Assembly (NCBI GenBank): GCA_041750975.1
Contig: JBGSYN010000075.1
Coordinates: 1-5,859 of the forward strand
Direction: 5' to 3'
Origin: JBGSYN01 sp041750975
GTDB lineage: Bacteria > Pseudomonadota > Alphaproteobacteria > Geminicoccales > Geminicoccaceae
Length of the DNA stretch: 5,859 nt
Shown here: one piece after another, positions 1-5,859 of the stretch
How positions within the stretch are numbered: position 1 is the first letter of the stretch
Layout of the letters: each line of letters opens with the position of its first letter
Notes under the pieces: generated by a model
What the model was told of the DNA's origin: nothing
The model's database searches: none
Seen by the model: only the letters and a program-made list of their open reading frames with translations
Translations under genes and position numbers: made by a program

Positions 1-172
1 TAAACCCACCCGCAACCATCCCTGTCTCCCGCTGCCACCACCGCCTGGTGTTCCATAACCTGGTGCTGCCATATCACCGGCTGCCGCCAGCGGCCAGTCG
101 TTGTGAACGCATCGGGAGGGCGAAGCGGCGATGGAAGATTCCCTTCGCACGGAATCGGGTGCAAATAGCCGG
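1..172. other. non-coding left flank, no gene recognised
   Basis: I see no convincing gene here. A plus-strand frame is open from about base 4 to 168, but it lacks an ATG, GTG or TTG start with a ribosome site, and its translation is rich in Cys and Trp, which is unlike a real protein. A minus-strand open frame that enters from the neighbouring gene is a shadow. No tRNA-like fold, tandem repeat or clear terminator was found by eye. The stretch is best read as intergenic DNA upstream of the promoter at 173-201. Confidence 0.5.
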
Positions 173-201
173 TTGCAATGCTAGGCATTTTCCCCTATAG
201 T
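173..201 (+). promoter_or_regulatory. sigma70-like promoter of the small gene at 231
   Basis: A -35 box TTGCAA (173-178) and a -10 box TATAGT (196-201) are separated by exactly 17 nt. Each box differs from the housekeeping consensus (TTGACA, TATAAT) at only two and one positions respectively. Transcription would start near 207-209, giving a leader of about 22 nt before the ATG at 231. This is the best promoter match seen in the window. Confidence 0.6.
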
Positions 202-218
202 CTCCCAAGCTCGACAAC

Positions 219-224
219 AGGAGA
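219..224 (+). promoter_or_regulatory. Shine-Dalgarno site for the gene at 231
   Basis: AGGAGA lies 6 nt before the ATG at 231 and decides the start. A second ATG at 224 overlaps the site itself, but its frame stops after seven codons, so it is not the start. Confidence 0.7.
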
Positions 225-230
225 TGGCTC

Positions 231-725
231 ATGGCTGTCAAGGTTAGCGGAACGCCCCCACATCGGAATCGCGAGTCAAAAAAGGCGAATTGCGGGTATG
301 GCCTCCGGGCCCAAAGCTTCGACCTGTTGCCCGGAGAAAGCCTCCAGGAGTTCGAAGCGTTCGCCGCGAGCATCAAGGAGGATTTGGCTCCTAGCGACAG
401 GATGGAGCGCCACTATGTCGAGAGCATCGTCATTGCGATGTGGCGCGAGATGCGGATCGACCAGCTCGAGGCTGAAGTGTTGTCCGATATGACAGGGAAC
501 GGCAAGGATCAGAGCTACGGCCCGGCACTTGCCAATCATGCGAAGCACCGGACCTCACTGAACACGGTACTCCGGTTGCGCAGTCAGGCACAATCGGATC
601 TCCAGCGCGCCATCGAATCACTCGATACCTATCGCAAAAATCGCCGTGAGCTCGCCAAGCTCAGCGTCCACGAGCCGGTTCGCGGAACGCAGGCGCAACG
701 CCCCAGCGGCGTCACGATCCACTGA
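231..725 (+). CDS. small conserved hypothetical protein with an LLPGE motif
   Basis: This gene encodes a 164-residue soluble protein with no signal peptide or membrane helix. Its function is unknown. The N-terminus is basic (HRNRESKK, 11-18). Next come GLRAQSF (24-30) and DLLPGESLQEFEAF (31-44), then a region around DLAPSDRMERHYVESIVIAMW (51-71) that reads as amphipathic helices. The C-terminal half (107-144) is a charged helix rich in Arg and Gln. This order resembles a family of short hypothetical proteins I recall from many bacteria, with an 'NAxKHGL' start, an LLPGE-D/S motif, an ELxP motif, a W-R-rich helix and a final RALxxLxxLRKxRR-like helix; the match is by memory. The start is supported by the Shine-Dalgarno site at 219-224 and the promoter at 173-201. 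The gene stands alone and converges on the minus-strand cluster. The tail after residue 147 looks disordered. Confidence 0.75.
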   Translation: MAVKVSGTPPHRNRESKKANCGYGLRAQSFDLLPGESLQEFEAFAASIKEDLAPSDRMERHYVESIVIAMWREMRIDQLEAEVLSDMTGNGKDQSYGPALANHAKHRTSLNTVLRLRSQAQSDLQRAIESLDTYRKNRRELAKLSVHEPVRGTQAQRPSGVTIH

Positions 726-753
726 TCTCCGAATTGCAGAAACTGGCGGCGCC

Positions 754-774
754 TCCGGCAAGCCCCGTGCCGGA
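754..774. terminator. hairpin between convergent genes, possible terminator
   Basis: The arms TCCGGCA (754-760) and TGCCGGA (768-774) form a perfect 7-bp stem with a 7-nt loop. The hairpin lies in the 57-bp gap between the stop codon of the 231-725 gene and the stop codon of the exported-protein gene at 783, where a bidirectional terminator would be expected. No run of T follows on either strand, so it is not a classic intrinsic terminator. It could instead protect 3' ends. Confidence 0.35.
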
Positions 775-782
775 CGTCGCTG

Positions 783-1289
783 CTAGTTGGCCGAGGGTCG
801 AAAGCCGAACGCCAGATTGATGGTAGTGAAGACCTGTGTTTCTTTCGATCCCGCCAGCAGCGGCCAGCCCTTGGTCGCGATGGACGCGAAAGGAACAACG
901 CCGCAGGCGGGATCGTGCCTCAGTTCCAAACCCGGGTTCGTCCGCTGCAATGACGCGATCGCATCGACAGCCGGTTGCAGATAGGGCGCCATCCAGGGGC
1001 TGACCAGAATCTCACCGCAGATCCGTTCGCCCTGAAACAGGATCATGTAGCGGCTGACATGACCGGCGACGATCGGTCCAGGACCGAATTCCCTGAGCTC
1101 GAACCCCTCTGCTGTGGCATCGTCGTACGGCGGAGACGGACCGGCAATCGGCGTCTGAACCTTGCCGTCGAGGGTCACGCGGCTCGGCCCTCCGTCATCG
1201 CCGGTTTCGATGCGCAGTGCCGCATCGTTGAGGCGGGCTTCGACCAGCGTGCCGGCTTTGGCGCTGGCCTGAAACAGCGTCAGCGCCAA
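783..1289 (-). CDS. putative exported protein of unknown function, start uncertain
   Basis: The first canonical in-frame start is TTG at 1289-1287, giving 168 residues. That start falls inside what looks like the hydrophobic core of a signal peptide: the text from the TTG reads as the end of a core, then QASAKA followed by Gly, a typical signal peptidase I site. The missing first part of the signal lies just upstream in frame (see 1290-1352), so the true start is probably upstream and non-standard. The mature part (about residue 13 on) is rich in Gly, Pro and beta-type stretches and has two cysteines, in RICGEI (near 91) and DPACGV (near 129), which could form a disulfide in the periplasm. 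I do not recognise a family. It is the last gene of the cluster purB, mltF-like, this gene. It directly follows the mltF-like stop codon, so a periplasmic or cell-wall role is plausible but is inference only. Confidence 0.6.
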   Translation of the reverse strand: MALTLFQASAKAGTLVEARLNDAALRIETGDDGGPSRVTLDGKVQTPIAGPSPPYDDATAEGFELREFGPGPIVAGHVSRYMILFQGERICGEILVSPWMAPYLQPAVDAIASLQRTNPGLELRHDPACGVVPFASIATKGWPLLAGSKETQVFTTINLAFGFRPSAN

Positions 1290-1352
1290 GCTCAGGACCG
1301 CGATCGACGCGAGCCGCGCACGATCCCGGATTCTTTGTGGAAAATCGACTAT
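1290..1352 (-). other. in-frame signal-peptide extension without a canonical start codon
   Basis: Reading upstream in frame from the TTG at 1289 gives 21 more codons: VDFPQRIRDRAR, then LASIAVLS, which joins LALTLFQASAKA of the annotated protein. Together they make a textbook signal peptide: an n-region with four Arg, a hydrophobic core of about 14 residues, and an A-x-A site. No ATG, GTG or TTG occurs in this stretch. Candidate non-standard starts are ATA at 1352-1350, which overlaps the TAG stop (1351-1349) of the mltF-like gene as ATAG, and ATC at 1331-1329. A GAGG-like stretch lies about 8 to 12 nt before the ATA. The frame closes upstream with TAA at 1415-1413. Confidence 0.55.
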
Positions 1353-2824
1353 TGTGCGGCCTCGATAACGGTGGCGGCGGCTGCGCGATCCGCCTTGATC
1401 GCGCGCGCCAATTTATAGGCGATGAAATATTTGTAGATGTTGCGGACATAGGTGACGGGTTCACGGCTGACGGTCCGTGCCGCCGCGGTCTCGACATTCG
1501 CGAACCAGACATCCGGGTCCAGCCCCATGCCTGCTGCCTTTTGCCGGGCGTCGATGATGTTGGCCGGGCCTGCATTATAGGCCGCGAACGACAAGAGAAT
1601 ACTGTCCAGAAGATCGATCCCCGGTTCTGAAAAATAGCGGTCGCGCAGAAACCGCATATATTTCACCCCGGCATGGACGTTGTTCTCGAGTTGACTGATG
1701 TCCGAGATCAGGACATTGGGATCGGCCGCCGTCGTCGGCAGGATCTGCATGATGCCGACGGCACCCGAGGGACTGATCCTGTCATGATCGAGTTTTGATT
1801 CCTGATAGGCCTGGGCCAGAATCATCAGCCAGTCGAAGTCATACTCGAAGGCATAGGTCTCGATGACCTCCGAGATCCGCTCATAGTCCTCGAGCACTTC
1901 GTCCTTGCGGATATCTTCGATCCAATCCGCCGAGCCGAGATAACGCTCGACCAGTATATTGCCGAGCAAGGTCCCTTGCCTGATGGTCTCGACGAATTCA
2001 TTGACGATTGCCAGGAGCCGATCGTTCTCGCGGCGCAGGGCCCAGCCGGTTTCGCCGCCCTGATTGACCGCCACCGTGTCGTTAACGGTGATATCGTCGA
2101 AGACCTGCGCCCAGAGTGCGGCCTTGTGGCTGTCGACGACGATCGCCGGAACGATACCCGCATTCACCATCTCCAGAAGATCGTGGTCCTCCAGGTTCTC
2201 GTCGGCGTCGATCAGCGGGATCGGCATCCTGGAGGCCCGTAGCCGCGCCGCGTTCAGATCCTGGACATGGCCGTAATAGCTGCTCGAGGGCCTGAGATAG
2301 AGCCCGGCCTCGAGCAGATCGTCGAAATCGTCGATCGGTCCCAGGTCCGGGCCGGTGACGACAAGCTCGTCGATCCCGCTATTGGTCGGGTTCGAGAACG
2401 CCACCAGCTTGGAGCGCGCCTCCGTGATCGTCAGATTGGCGATGGCGATGTCGGCCCGGCCCTCGTTCACCGCCGGCAACAGCCAGTCCCGCGGAAAGGG
2501 CATCAAGATGACATCCACGGGCTCGCCGAGCTTCTTCCTCAAGAAAGCCTCGAACTCGCGGGCGGTTTCGACGACGAGGCCGATCTCCCTGCCGCCGTCA
2601 TAACTGAAGAAGATCGGATTATCCGCCGTGGCGATCCGGACCATACCGCGCTCGACCATGCCGTCGAGATCGCCGGTCCAGGGCCTGATGGCCCGCGCCA
2701 GCAGCGCCGCACTATCGTCATGAGATGCACCGGATTGCGCCGCCACAGGCGCGATCCAGGCCAACGCGAGCCAGCCGAGCAGCAGCACTCGCAAGCCCGA
2801 TAGCATCGTCGTCGACGCCCTCAT
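1349..2824 (-). CDS. mltF: MltF-like membrane-bound lytic murein transglycosylase
   Basis: This is predicted to cleave the MurNAc-GlcNAc bond of peptidoglycan, leaving 1,6-anhydro-MurNAc ends, in the periplasm. It has 491 residues, close to E. coli MltF (518). Residues 1-30 are a signal peptide ending in APVAAQ, with no Cys for lipidation. Residues about 61-297 resemble a family 3 solute-binding domain (RIATADNPIFFSYDGG, then GRADIAIANLTIT near 122-133). Residues about 325-470 are an SLT/lysozyme-like domain. It has the catalytic Glu342 in YQES, GAVGIMQ (354-360), AYNAG (415-419) and YVRNIYKY (459-466). The start ATG overlaps the purB stop as ATGA, so translation is probably coupled; only a weak G-rich stretch precedes it. 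A later ATG at residue 7 is less likely. The family assignment is firm for domain layout, while the exact orthology to MltF is less certain. Confidence 0.88.
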   Translation of the reverse strand: MRASTTMLSGLRVLLLGWLALAWIAPVAAQSGASHDDSAALLARAIRPWTGDLDGMVERGMVRIATADNPIFFSYDGGREIGLVVETAREFEAFLRKKLGEPVDVILMPFPRDWLLPAVNEGRADIAIANLTITEARSKLVAFSNPTNSGIDELVVTGPDLGPIDDFDDLLEAGLYLRPSSSYYGHVQDLNAARLRASRMPIPLIDADENLEDHDLLEMVNAGIVPAIVVDSHKAALWAQVFDDITVNDTVAVNQGGETGWALRRENDRLLAIVNEFVETIRQGTLLGNILVERYLGSADWIEDIRKDEVLEDYERISEVIETYAFEYDFDWLMILAQAYQESKLDHDRISPSGAVGIMQILPTTAADPNVLISDISQLENNVHAGVKYMRFLRDRYFSEPGIDLLDSILLSFAAYNAGPANIIDARQKAAGMGLDPDVWFANVETAAARTVSREPVTYVRNIYKYFIAYKLARAIKADRAAAATVIEAAQ

Positions 2825-4146
2825 GACCCCGCACCCGCGCCGAACACCCGCTCGAAAATATGGCCGACATGCCGGGTATGATAGCCGAGGTCGAACAGGC
2901 CTTCGAGCGCTTCCGCATCGAGCCGGGCCGTGACTTCCGGGTCCGCCTGCAGCAGCGCCAGGAGCGAAGTCCGCTCCCGCCAGGCGCGCATCGCGTGGCG
3001 CTGGACGATGGCATAGGCCTCCTGGCGCGGCAGCCCGGCCTCGGCCAGCGCCAGCAGCACGCGCTGCGAATGGACGAGCCCATGGGTGGCCTCGAGATTG
3101 GCCCGCATCCTTTCTGGATAGATCGCCAGCCGCTCGATCGTGGAGGCGAGCCGCGCCAGTGCAAAATCCGTGAGGATGCAGGCGTCGGGCAGCATCACCC
3201 GCTCGACCGAACTGTGCGAGATATCCCGCTCGTGCCAGAGTGCGACGTTCTCCAGGGCCGGCACCACGGCCGCCCGGATCATCCGCGCCAAACCCGTCAG
3301 GTTCTCGCTCAAGACCGGGTTGCGCTTGTGCGGCATGGCGGAGCTGCCCTTCTGCCCCTCATGAAAGAATTCCTCGGCCTCGCCCACTTCGGTGCGCTGC
3401 AGATGACGGATCTCGACCGCCAGCCGCTCGATGCTGCTCGCCAGAACGCCTAGAGCCGCAACGAACGCGGCATGACGGTCGCGGGGGATCACCTGGGTCG
3501 AGACGGGCTCGGGCACGAGACCGAGCCGCGCCGCCACCGCCGCCTCGATCCCGGGATCGATATTGGCGAAGGTGCCGACCGCCCCCGACATCGCGCAGGT
3601 CCCGATCTCCAGCCGCGCCCGCTCCAGCCGCTGCCGGTTGCGGGCGAACTCGGCATAAAACCCCGCAAGCTTCAGCCCCATGGTGACGGGCTCGGCGTGA
3701 ATGCCATGGCTGCGGCCGATCATGACGGTGTCCCGATGCTCCATCGCCCGCCGCTTCAACGCCAGGAGCAAATCATCGAGATCGGCCAGAATGAGATCGG
3801 AAGCCCGGGTCAGCTGCAGCGCCAGCGTCGTATCCAGCAGATCCGAGCTGGTCATGCCCAGATGCAGCAAGCGCGTATCCTCGCCGCACAGGCTCTCGAC
3901 ATGGGTCAAAAACGCAATCACGTCATGGCGGGTCACGGCCTCGATCTCGGCCACCCGCCCGGGATCGAGGATCGCGTCGCGCTGCGCCAGTGCCGCCGCC
4001 TCCAGCCGTGCTACGGGTGCTTCCGGTATCCGGCCGGCATCCGCCATCGCCCGTGCCACCGCCAACTCGATCTCGAGCCAGACCGAAAGCTTGTTGCGGT
4101 CCTCGAAAATCTTCGCCATGTCGGGACGGCTGTAGCGCTTGATCAT
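2821..4146 (-). CDS. purB: adenylosuccinate lyase
   Basis: This cytoplasmic enzyme of purine synthesis splits SAICAR to AICAR plus fumarate, and adenylosuccinate to AMP plus fumarate. The 441 residues match the shorter Bacillus-type PurB (about 430-435), a member of the fumarase/aspartase superfamily. It opens with MIKRYSRPDM, typical of the family. Visible motifs are TRHDVIAF (72-79), HLGMTSSDLLDTT (95-107), GRSHGIHAEP (144-153, likely catalytic His147) and the flexible signature loop GSSAMPHKRNP (267-277, catalytic Ser). The start at 4146 is set by family alignment and by AGAGG (4156-4152) 5 nt upstream. The same frame stays open far upstream to 5751, but that part is the antisense of the cyclase gene and is not coding. 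The gene leads a minus-strand cluster and overlaps the mltF-like gene by ATGA. Confidence 0.95.
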   Translation of the reverse strand: MIKRYSRPDMAKIFEDRNKLSVWLEIELAVARAMADAGRIPEAPVARLEAAALAQRDAILDPGRVAEIEAVTRHDVIAFLTHVESLCGEDTRLLHLGMTSSDLLDTTLALQLTRASDLILADLDDLLLALKRRAMEHRDTVMIGRSHGIHAEPVTMGLKLAGFYAEFARNRQRLERARLEIGTCAMSGAVGTFANIDPGIEAAVAARLGLVPEPVSTQVIPRDRHAAFVAALGVLASSIERLAVEIRHLQRTEVGEAEEFFHEGQKGSSAMPHKRNPVLSENLTGLARMIRAAVVPALENVALWHERDISHSSVERVMLPDACILTDFALARLASTIERLAIYPERMRANLEATHGLVHSQRVLLALAEAGLPRQEAYAIVQRHAMRAWRERTSLLALLQADPEVTARLDAEALEGLFDLGYHTRHVGHIFERVFGAGAGS

Positions 4147-4151
4147 CCAGG

Positions 4152-4156
4152 CCTCT
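4152..4156 (-). promoter_or_regulatory. Shine-Dalgarno site of purB
   Basis: On the minus strand AGAGG sits 5 nt before the purB ATG at 4146. It supports this start over any start in the long open frame further upstream. Confidence 0.6.
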
Positions 4157-4159
4157 GTG

Positions 4160-4176
4160 TCGAGAAGAGATCTCGA
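4160..4176. promoter_or_regulatory. inverted repeat in the divergent gap, possible operator
   Basis: TCGAGA (4160-4165) and TCTCGA (4171-4176) are perfect inverted arms around a 5-nt spacer. They overlap an 8-bp palindrome GAGATCTC (4167-4174). The site lies in the roughly 72-bp gap between the divergent starts of purB and the cyclase gene, where promoters of both genes could be controlled. No convincing -35/-10 pair was found on either strand nearby. In GC-rich DNA short palindromes arise by chance, so this is only a candidate. Confidence 0.22.
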
Positions 4177-4218
4177 GCCGCTTCTAGCAGGCGATCCGAC
4201 AAACTGCGAGCCACTGCC

Positions 4219-5859
4219 TTGCGCCGACGCATTTCGATCCGAACCTTCATCACCCTCGTCCTCGCGTTCTTTTCCCTGGCGCCGATGGTGATCGTCCTCC
4301 TGGTGACGGGCTTCACCGCCGGGCGCAACACGTTCGACCTCCTGCAGGACAAGGCCCAGCTCTTGCAGGGCGATCTGCTCACCAGCGCCCAGCGCTATCT
4401 CCTGCCCGCGGAGGCCATTCCCCGCTTCCTCGCCGAGATGATCGAGGCCGGCACGATCGACCGCAAAGATCCGGAAGCCATCGCCAATTCGCTGATGTTC
4501 GCGCTCGCCGGCGCACCCCAGGTTCAATCGGTCACCTACCTCTACCGCGACGGCTGGATGACCACCGTATTCCGCGACGCCGAAACCCAGGAGCTGGGCT
4601 TTGCCCGCGAGGCCTGGACCGACAATGTCTATATTGCCGAGGCGCTGCAGGAGGGCGTTGCGGCGGGCCGCGAGGCGTATTGGGGCGAGCCGCTCTACAT
4701 CGAAGAGCCCGGTCGTACGTTCATCTATTTCGCCCATATCATCCGGGACAACAACGTCTTTGAATCGGCGATCGCCGCCTCGATCGAACTCTCGCGGTTC
4801 TCCAACTTTATGGAAGATTCCGCCCCCGATCTCGGCGACAACACCTTCATCATCACCGCGGATGACCGCGTGATCGTGCACCGCGAGATCGGCAGGAACG
4901 AGATCGAGCTGACCGCCGACGATCCCGTGCCGACCCTTGAAGGCCTCGCCGATCCGGCGCTGCGCTCGATCTGGGCCGAAGGCTGGGAGGATCGCGAACT
5001 CGATCTGATCGACAACGGCCACGCCAACGAATTGGATGAAGGTGAGTTCATTTATCTCTACCAGCCCTTCCCCCTTGAGGGGTTGGCCGAGCCCTGGCTG
5101 ATCGGCGGCTACCTTGGCGGCGATGAAGCCAGTGCCGAACTCAGGCGATTGGGTCTTGCCGGCAGCTTCGGGCTGATCCTGGTCCTCCTCACCACCGTCC
5201 TCGCCTTCAAATTCGCCCGGCAGTTCGCCGAGCCCACCATGCGCCTCGCCGAAGCCGCGGGTAACGTCGAACGCCTCGAGTTCGACCAGGCCAAAGCCCT
5301 GCCGCAATCCCGCCTCAAGGAAGTCGACACCGCCTTTCGCGCCTTCGAGCGGATGACCGCCGCCCTCTCCCTCTTCGGCCGCTACGTGCCCAAACGGCTG
5401 GTCCAGATGCTGGTCGACCGGGGCGACGAGGCGCTTCTTTCCGAACAGCGCGACGTCACCATCGTCTTCGCGGACATCGTCGGCTTCACCCAGCTCACCG
5501 CCGAGATGCGGCCGCAGGACTGCGCCGCCTTCCTCAATGACGTCTTCACCGACCTCACCGCCGCCATCGAAGCCGAAAACGGCACCGTCGACAAATTCAT
5601 CGGCGATTGCGTGATGGCCTTCTGGGGTGCGCCCGAACCCCAGCCCGATCATGCCGCCCGCGCCTGCCGCGCCGCCCTCGCCCTGCGCCGGGCCGTGCAA
5701 CACCACACCGACCACCGGCAGATCCCCTACAGCCTCAGGATCGGCATCCATTCCGGCCGCGTCACGGTCGGCAATATCGGCCCCGCCAGCCGCATCAACT
5801 ACACCATCGTCGGCACGCCCGTGAACACCGCCCAGCGCCTTCAGGAACTCGGCAAAATC
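4219..5859 (+). CDS. membrane receptor adenylate cyclase, class III (partial, 3' end cut)
   Basis: This is predicted to make cAMP from ATP at the inner membrane in response to a periplasmic signal. The 547 visible residues run off the window. Order: basic start (RRR, 2-4), transmembrane helix 10-30, a periplasmic sensor about 31-308 resembling double Cache (VTYLYRDGW 105-113, IYFAHIIRDNN near 169-179, FIITADDRVIVHRE 210-223), a second helix about 311-330, a HAMP-like linker 335-383 with its Pro at 339, a coupling stretch LFGRYVPKRLV (385-395), then the cyclase domain. Catalytic residues are present: metal-binding Asp419 (FADIVGFT) and Asp463 (DKFIGD), adenine-selecting Lys459 and Thr533 (IVGTPVN), and Asn536 and Arg540 (VNTAQRL). 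Thr in place of Asp is typical of class IIIb. The start is TTG at 4219; no ATG, GTG or TTG is found upstream in frame nearby, and the first ATG is inside the helix. The ribosome site is weak. It is divergent from purB. Confidence 0.9.
   Translation, partial: MRRRISIRTFITLVLAFFSLAPMVIVLLVTGFTAGRNTFDLLQDKAQLLQGDLLTSAQRYLLPAEAIPRFLAEMIEAGTIDRKDPEAIANSLMFALAGAPQVQSVTYLYRDGWMTTVFRDAETQELGFAREAWTDNVYIAEALQEGVAAGREAYWGEPLYIEEPGRTFIYFAHIIRDNNVFESAIAASIELSRFSNFMEDSAPDLGDNTFIITADDRVIVHREIGRNEIELTADDPVPTLEGLADPALRSIWAEGWEDRELDLIDNGHANELDEGEFIYLYQPFPLEGLAEPWLIGGYLGGDEASAELRRLGLAGSFGLILVLLTTVLAFKFARQFAEPTMRLAEAAGNVERLEFDQAKALPQSRLKEVDTAFRAFERMTAALSLFGRYVPKRLVQMLVDRGDEALLSEQRDVTIVFADIVGFTQLTAEMRPQDCAAFLNDVFTDLTAAIEAENGTVDKFIGDCVMAFWGAPEPQPDHAARACRAALALRRAVQHHTDHRQIPYSLRIGIHSGRVTVGNIGPASRINYTIVGTPVNTAQRLQELGKI

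Noticed and set aside
4..168. Open plus-strand frame at the left edge, considered as the tail of an upstream gene
   Set aside because: The frame begins right after a stop codon at 1-3, has no canonical start, and yields an implausible Cys/Trp-rich peptide.
178..492. An alternative plus-strand open frame starting at 178, and minus-strand frames at 74-376 and 276-548
   Set aside because: The first starts within the promoter and lacks a ribosome site. All overlap the 231-725 gene, which has a better start, promoter and family-like motif.
975..1418. A 147-codon plus-strand open frame opposite the exported-protein gene
   Set aside because: The minus strand shows a signal peptide and cleavage site and fits the cluster. 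The plus-strand translation is Arg/Asp-rich with no ribosome site that I can see.
2267..2803. A 178-codon plus-strand open frame inside the mltF-like gene
   Set aside because: It lies opposite the conserved solute-binding region and the signal peptide of a well-supported gene, and its translation is Arg/Asp-rich low complexity.
2860..3686. Plus-strand open frames opposite purB
   Set aside because: They are antisense shadows of a conserved enzyme; their Arg/Pro-rich translations show no domain.
4147..5751. A 535-codon minus-strand open frame continuous with purB and antisense to the cyclase gene
   Set aside because: The opposite strand encodes a protein with all cyclase catalytic motifs. The antisense translation is Gly-, Glu- and Asp-rich with no family motif, as expected from the complement of GC-rich codons. 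PurB family alignment and a ribosome site place the start at 4146.
1..5859. Mobile elements, CRISPR arrays, tRNA or rRNA genes, riboswitches
   Set aside because: I saw no transposase motifs, regularly spaced direct repeats, CCA-ended cloverleaf or conserved rRNA sequence. This was judged by eye, so short or diverged elements could be missed.

Overview
The window looks like chromosomal DNA from a GC-rich proteobacterium, most likely an alphaproteobacterium. That placement is an inference from base composition and protein style; no rRNA or tRNA is present to anchor it. It contains five protein-coding genes and no sign of a mobile element, CRISPR array or RNA gene.

Layout: (1) Positions 1-230 are non-coding and end in a good sigma70-like promoter (TTGCAA, 17-nt spacer, TATAGT) and a Shine-Dalgarno site. 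These drive a small plus-strand gene (231-725) for a 164-residue soluble protein of unknown function. (2) A short convergent gap (726-782) holds a 7-bp hairpin. (3) A compact minus-strand cluster follows, transcribed from right to left: purB (4146 to 2821, adenylosuccinate lyase), an MltF-like membrane-bound lytic transglycosylase gene (2824 to 1349), and a small gene for a putative exported protein (ending at 783). purB and the mltF-like gene share an ATGA stop/start overlap. The third gene has no canonical start codon in front of its signal peptide, and its frame may begin right at the mltF stop codon. (4) Divergent from purB, after only about 72 bp, a large plus-strand gene runs off the right edge. 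It encodes a membrane receptor cyclase: a transmembrane helix, a large periplasmic sensor resembling double Cache, a second transmembrane helix, a HAMP-like linker and a class III nucleotidyl cyclase domain. Its substrate-selecting residues (Lys and Thr) point to an adenylate cyclase of the class IIIb type.

How they may work together: purB makes AMP in de novo purine synthesis and also acts one step earlier on SAICAR. The MltF-like enzyme cleaves peptidoglycan and carries a solute-binding-like domain that may sense a ligand. The last gene of the cluster likely supplies a periplasmic partner of unknown role. The divergent cyclase would convert a periplasmic signal into cAMP. No established pathway ties all of these together, so any functional link is inference from gene order. 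The window is mostly ordinary. The points that deserve a second look are the missing start codon of the exported protein, the purB-mltF coupling, and the class IIIb cyclase fused to a periplasmic sensor.
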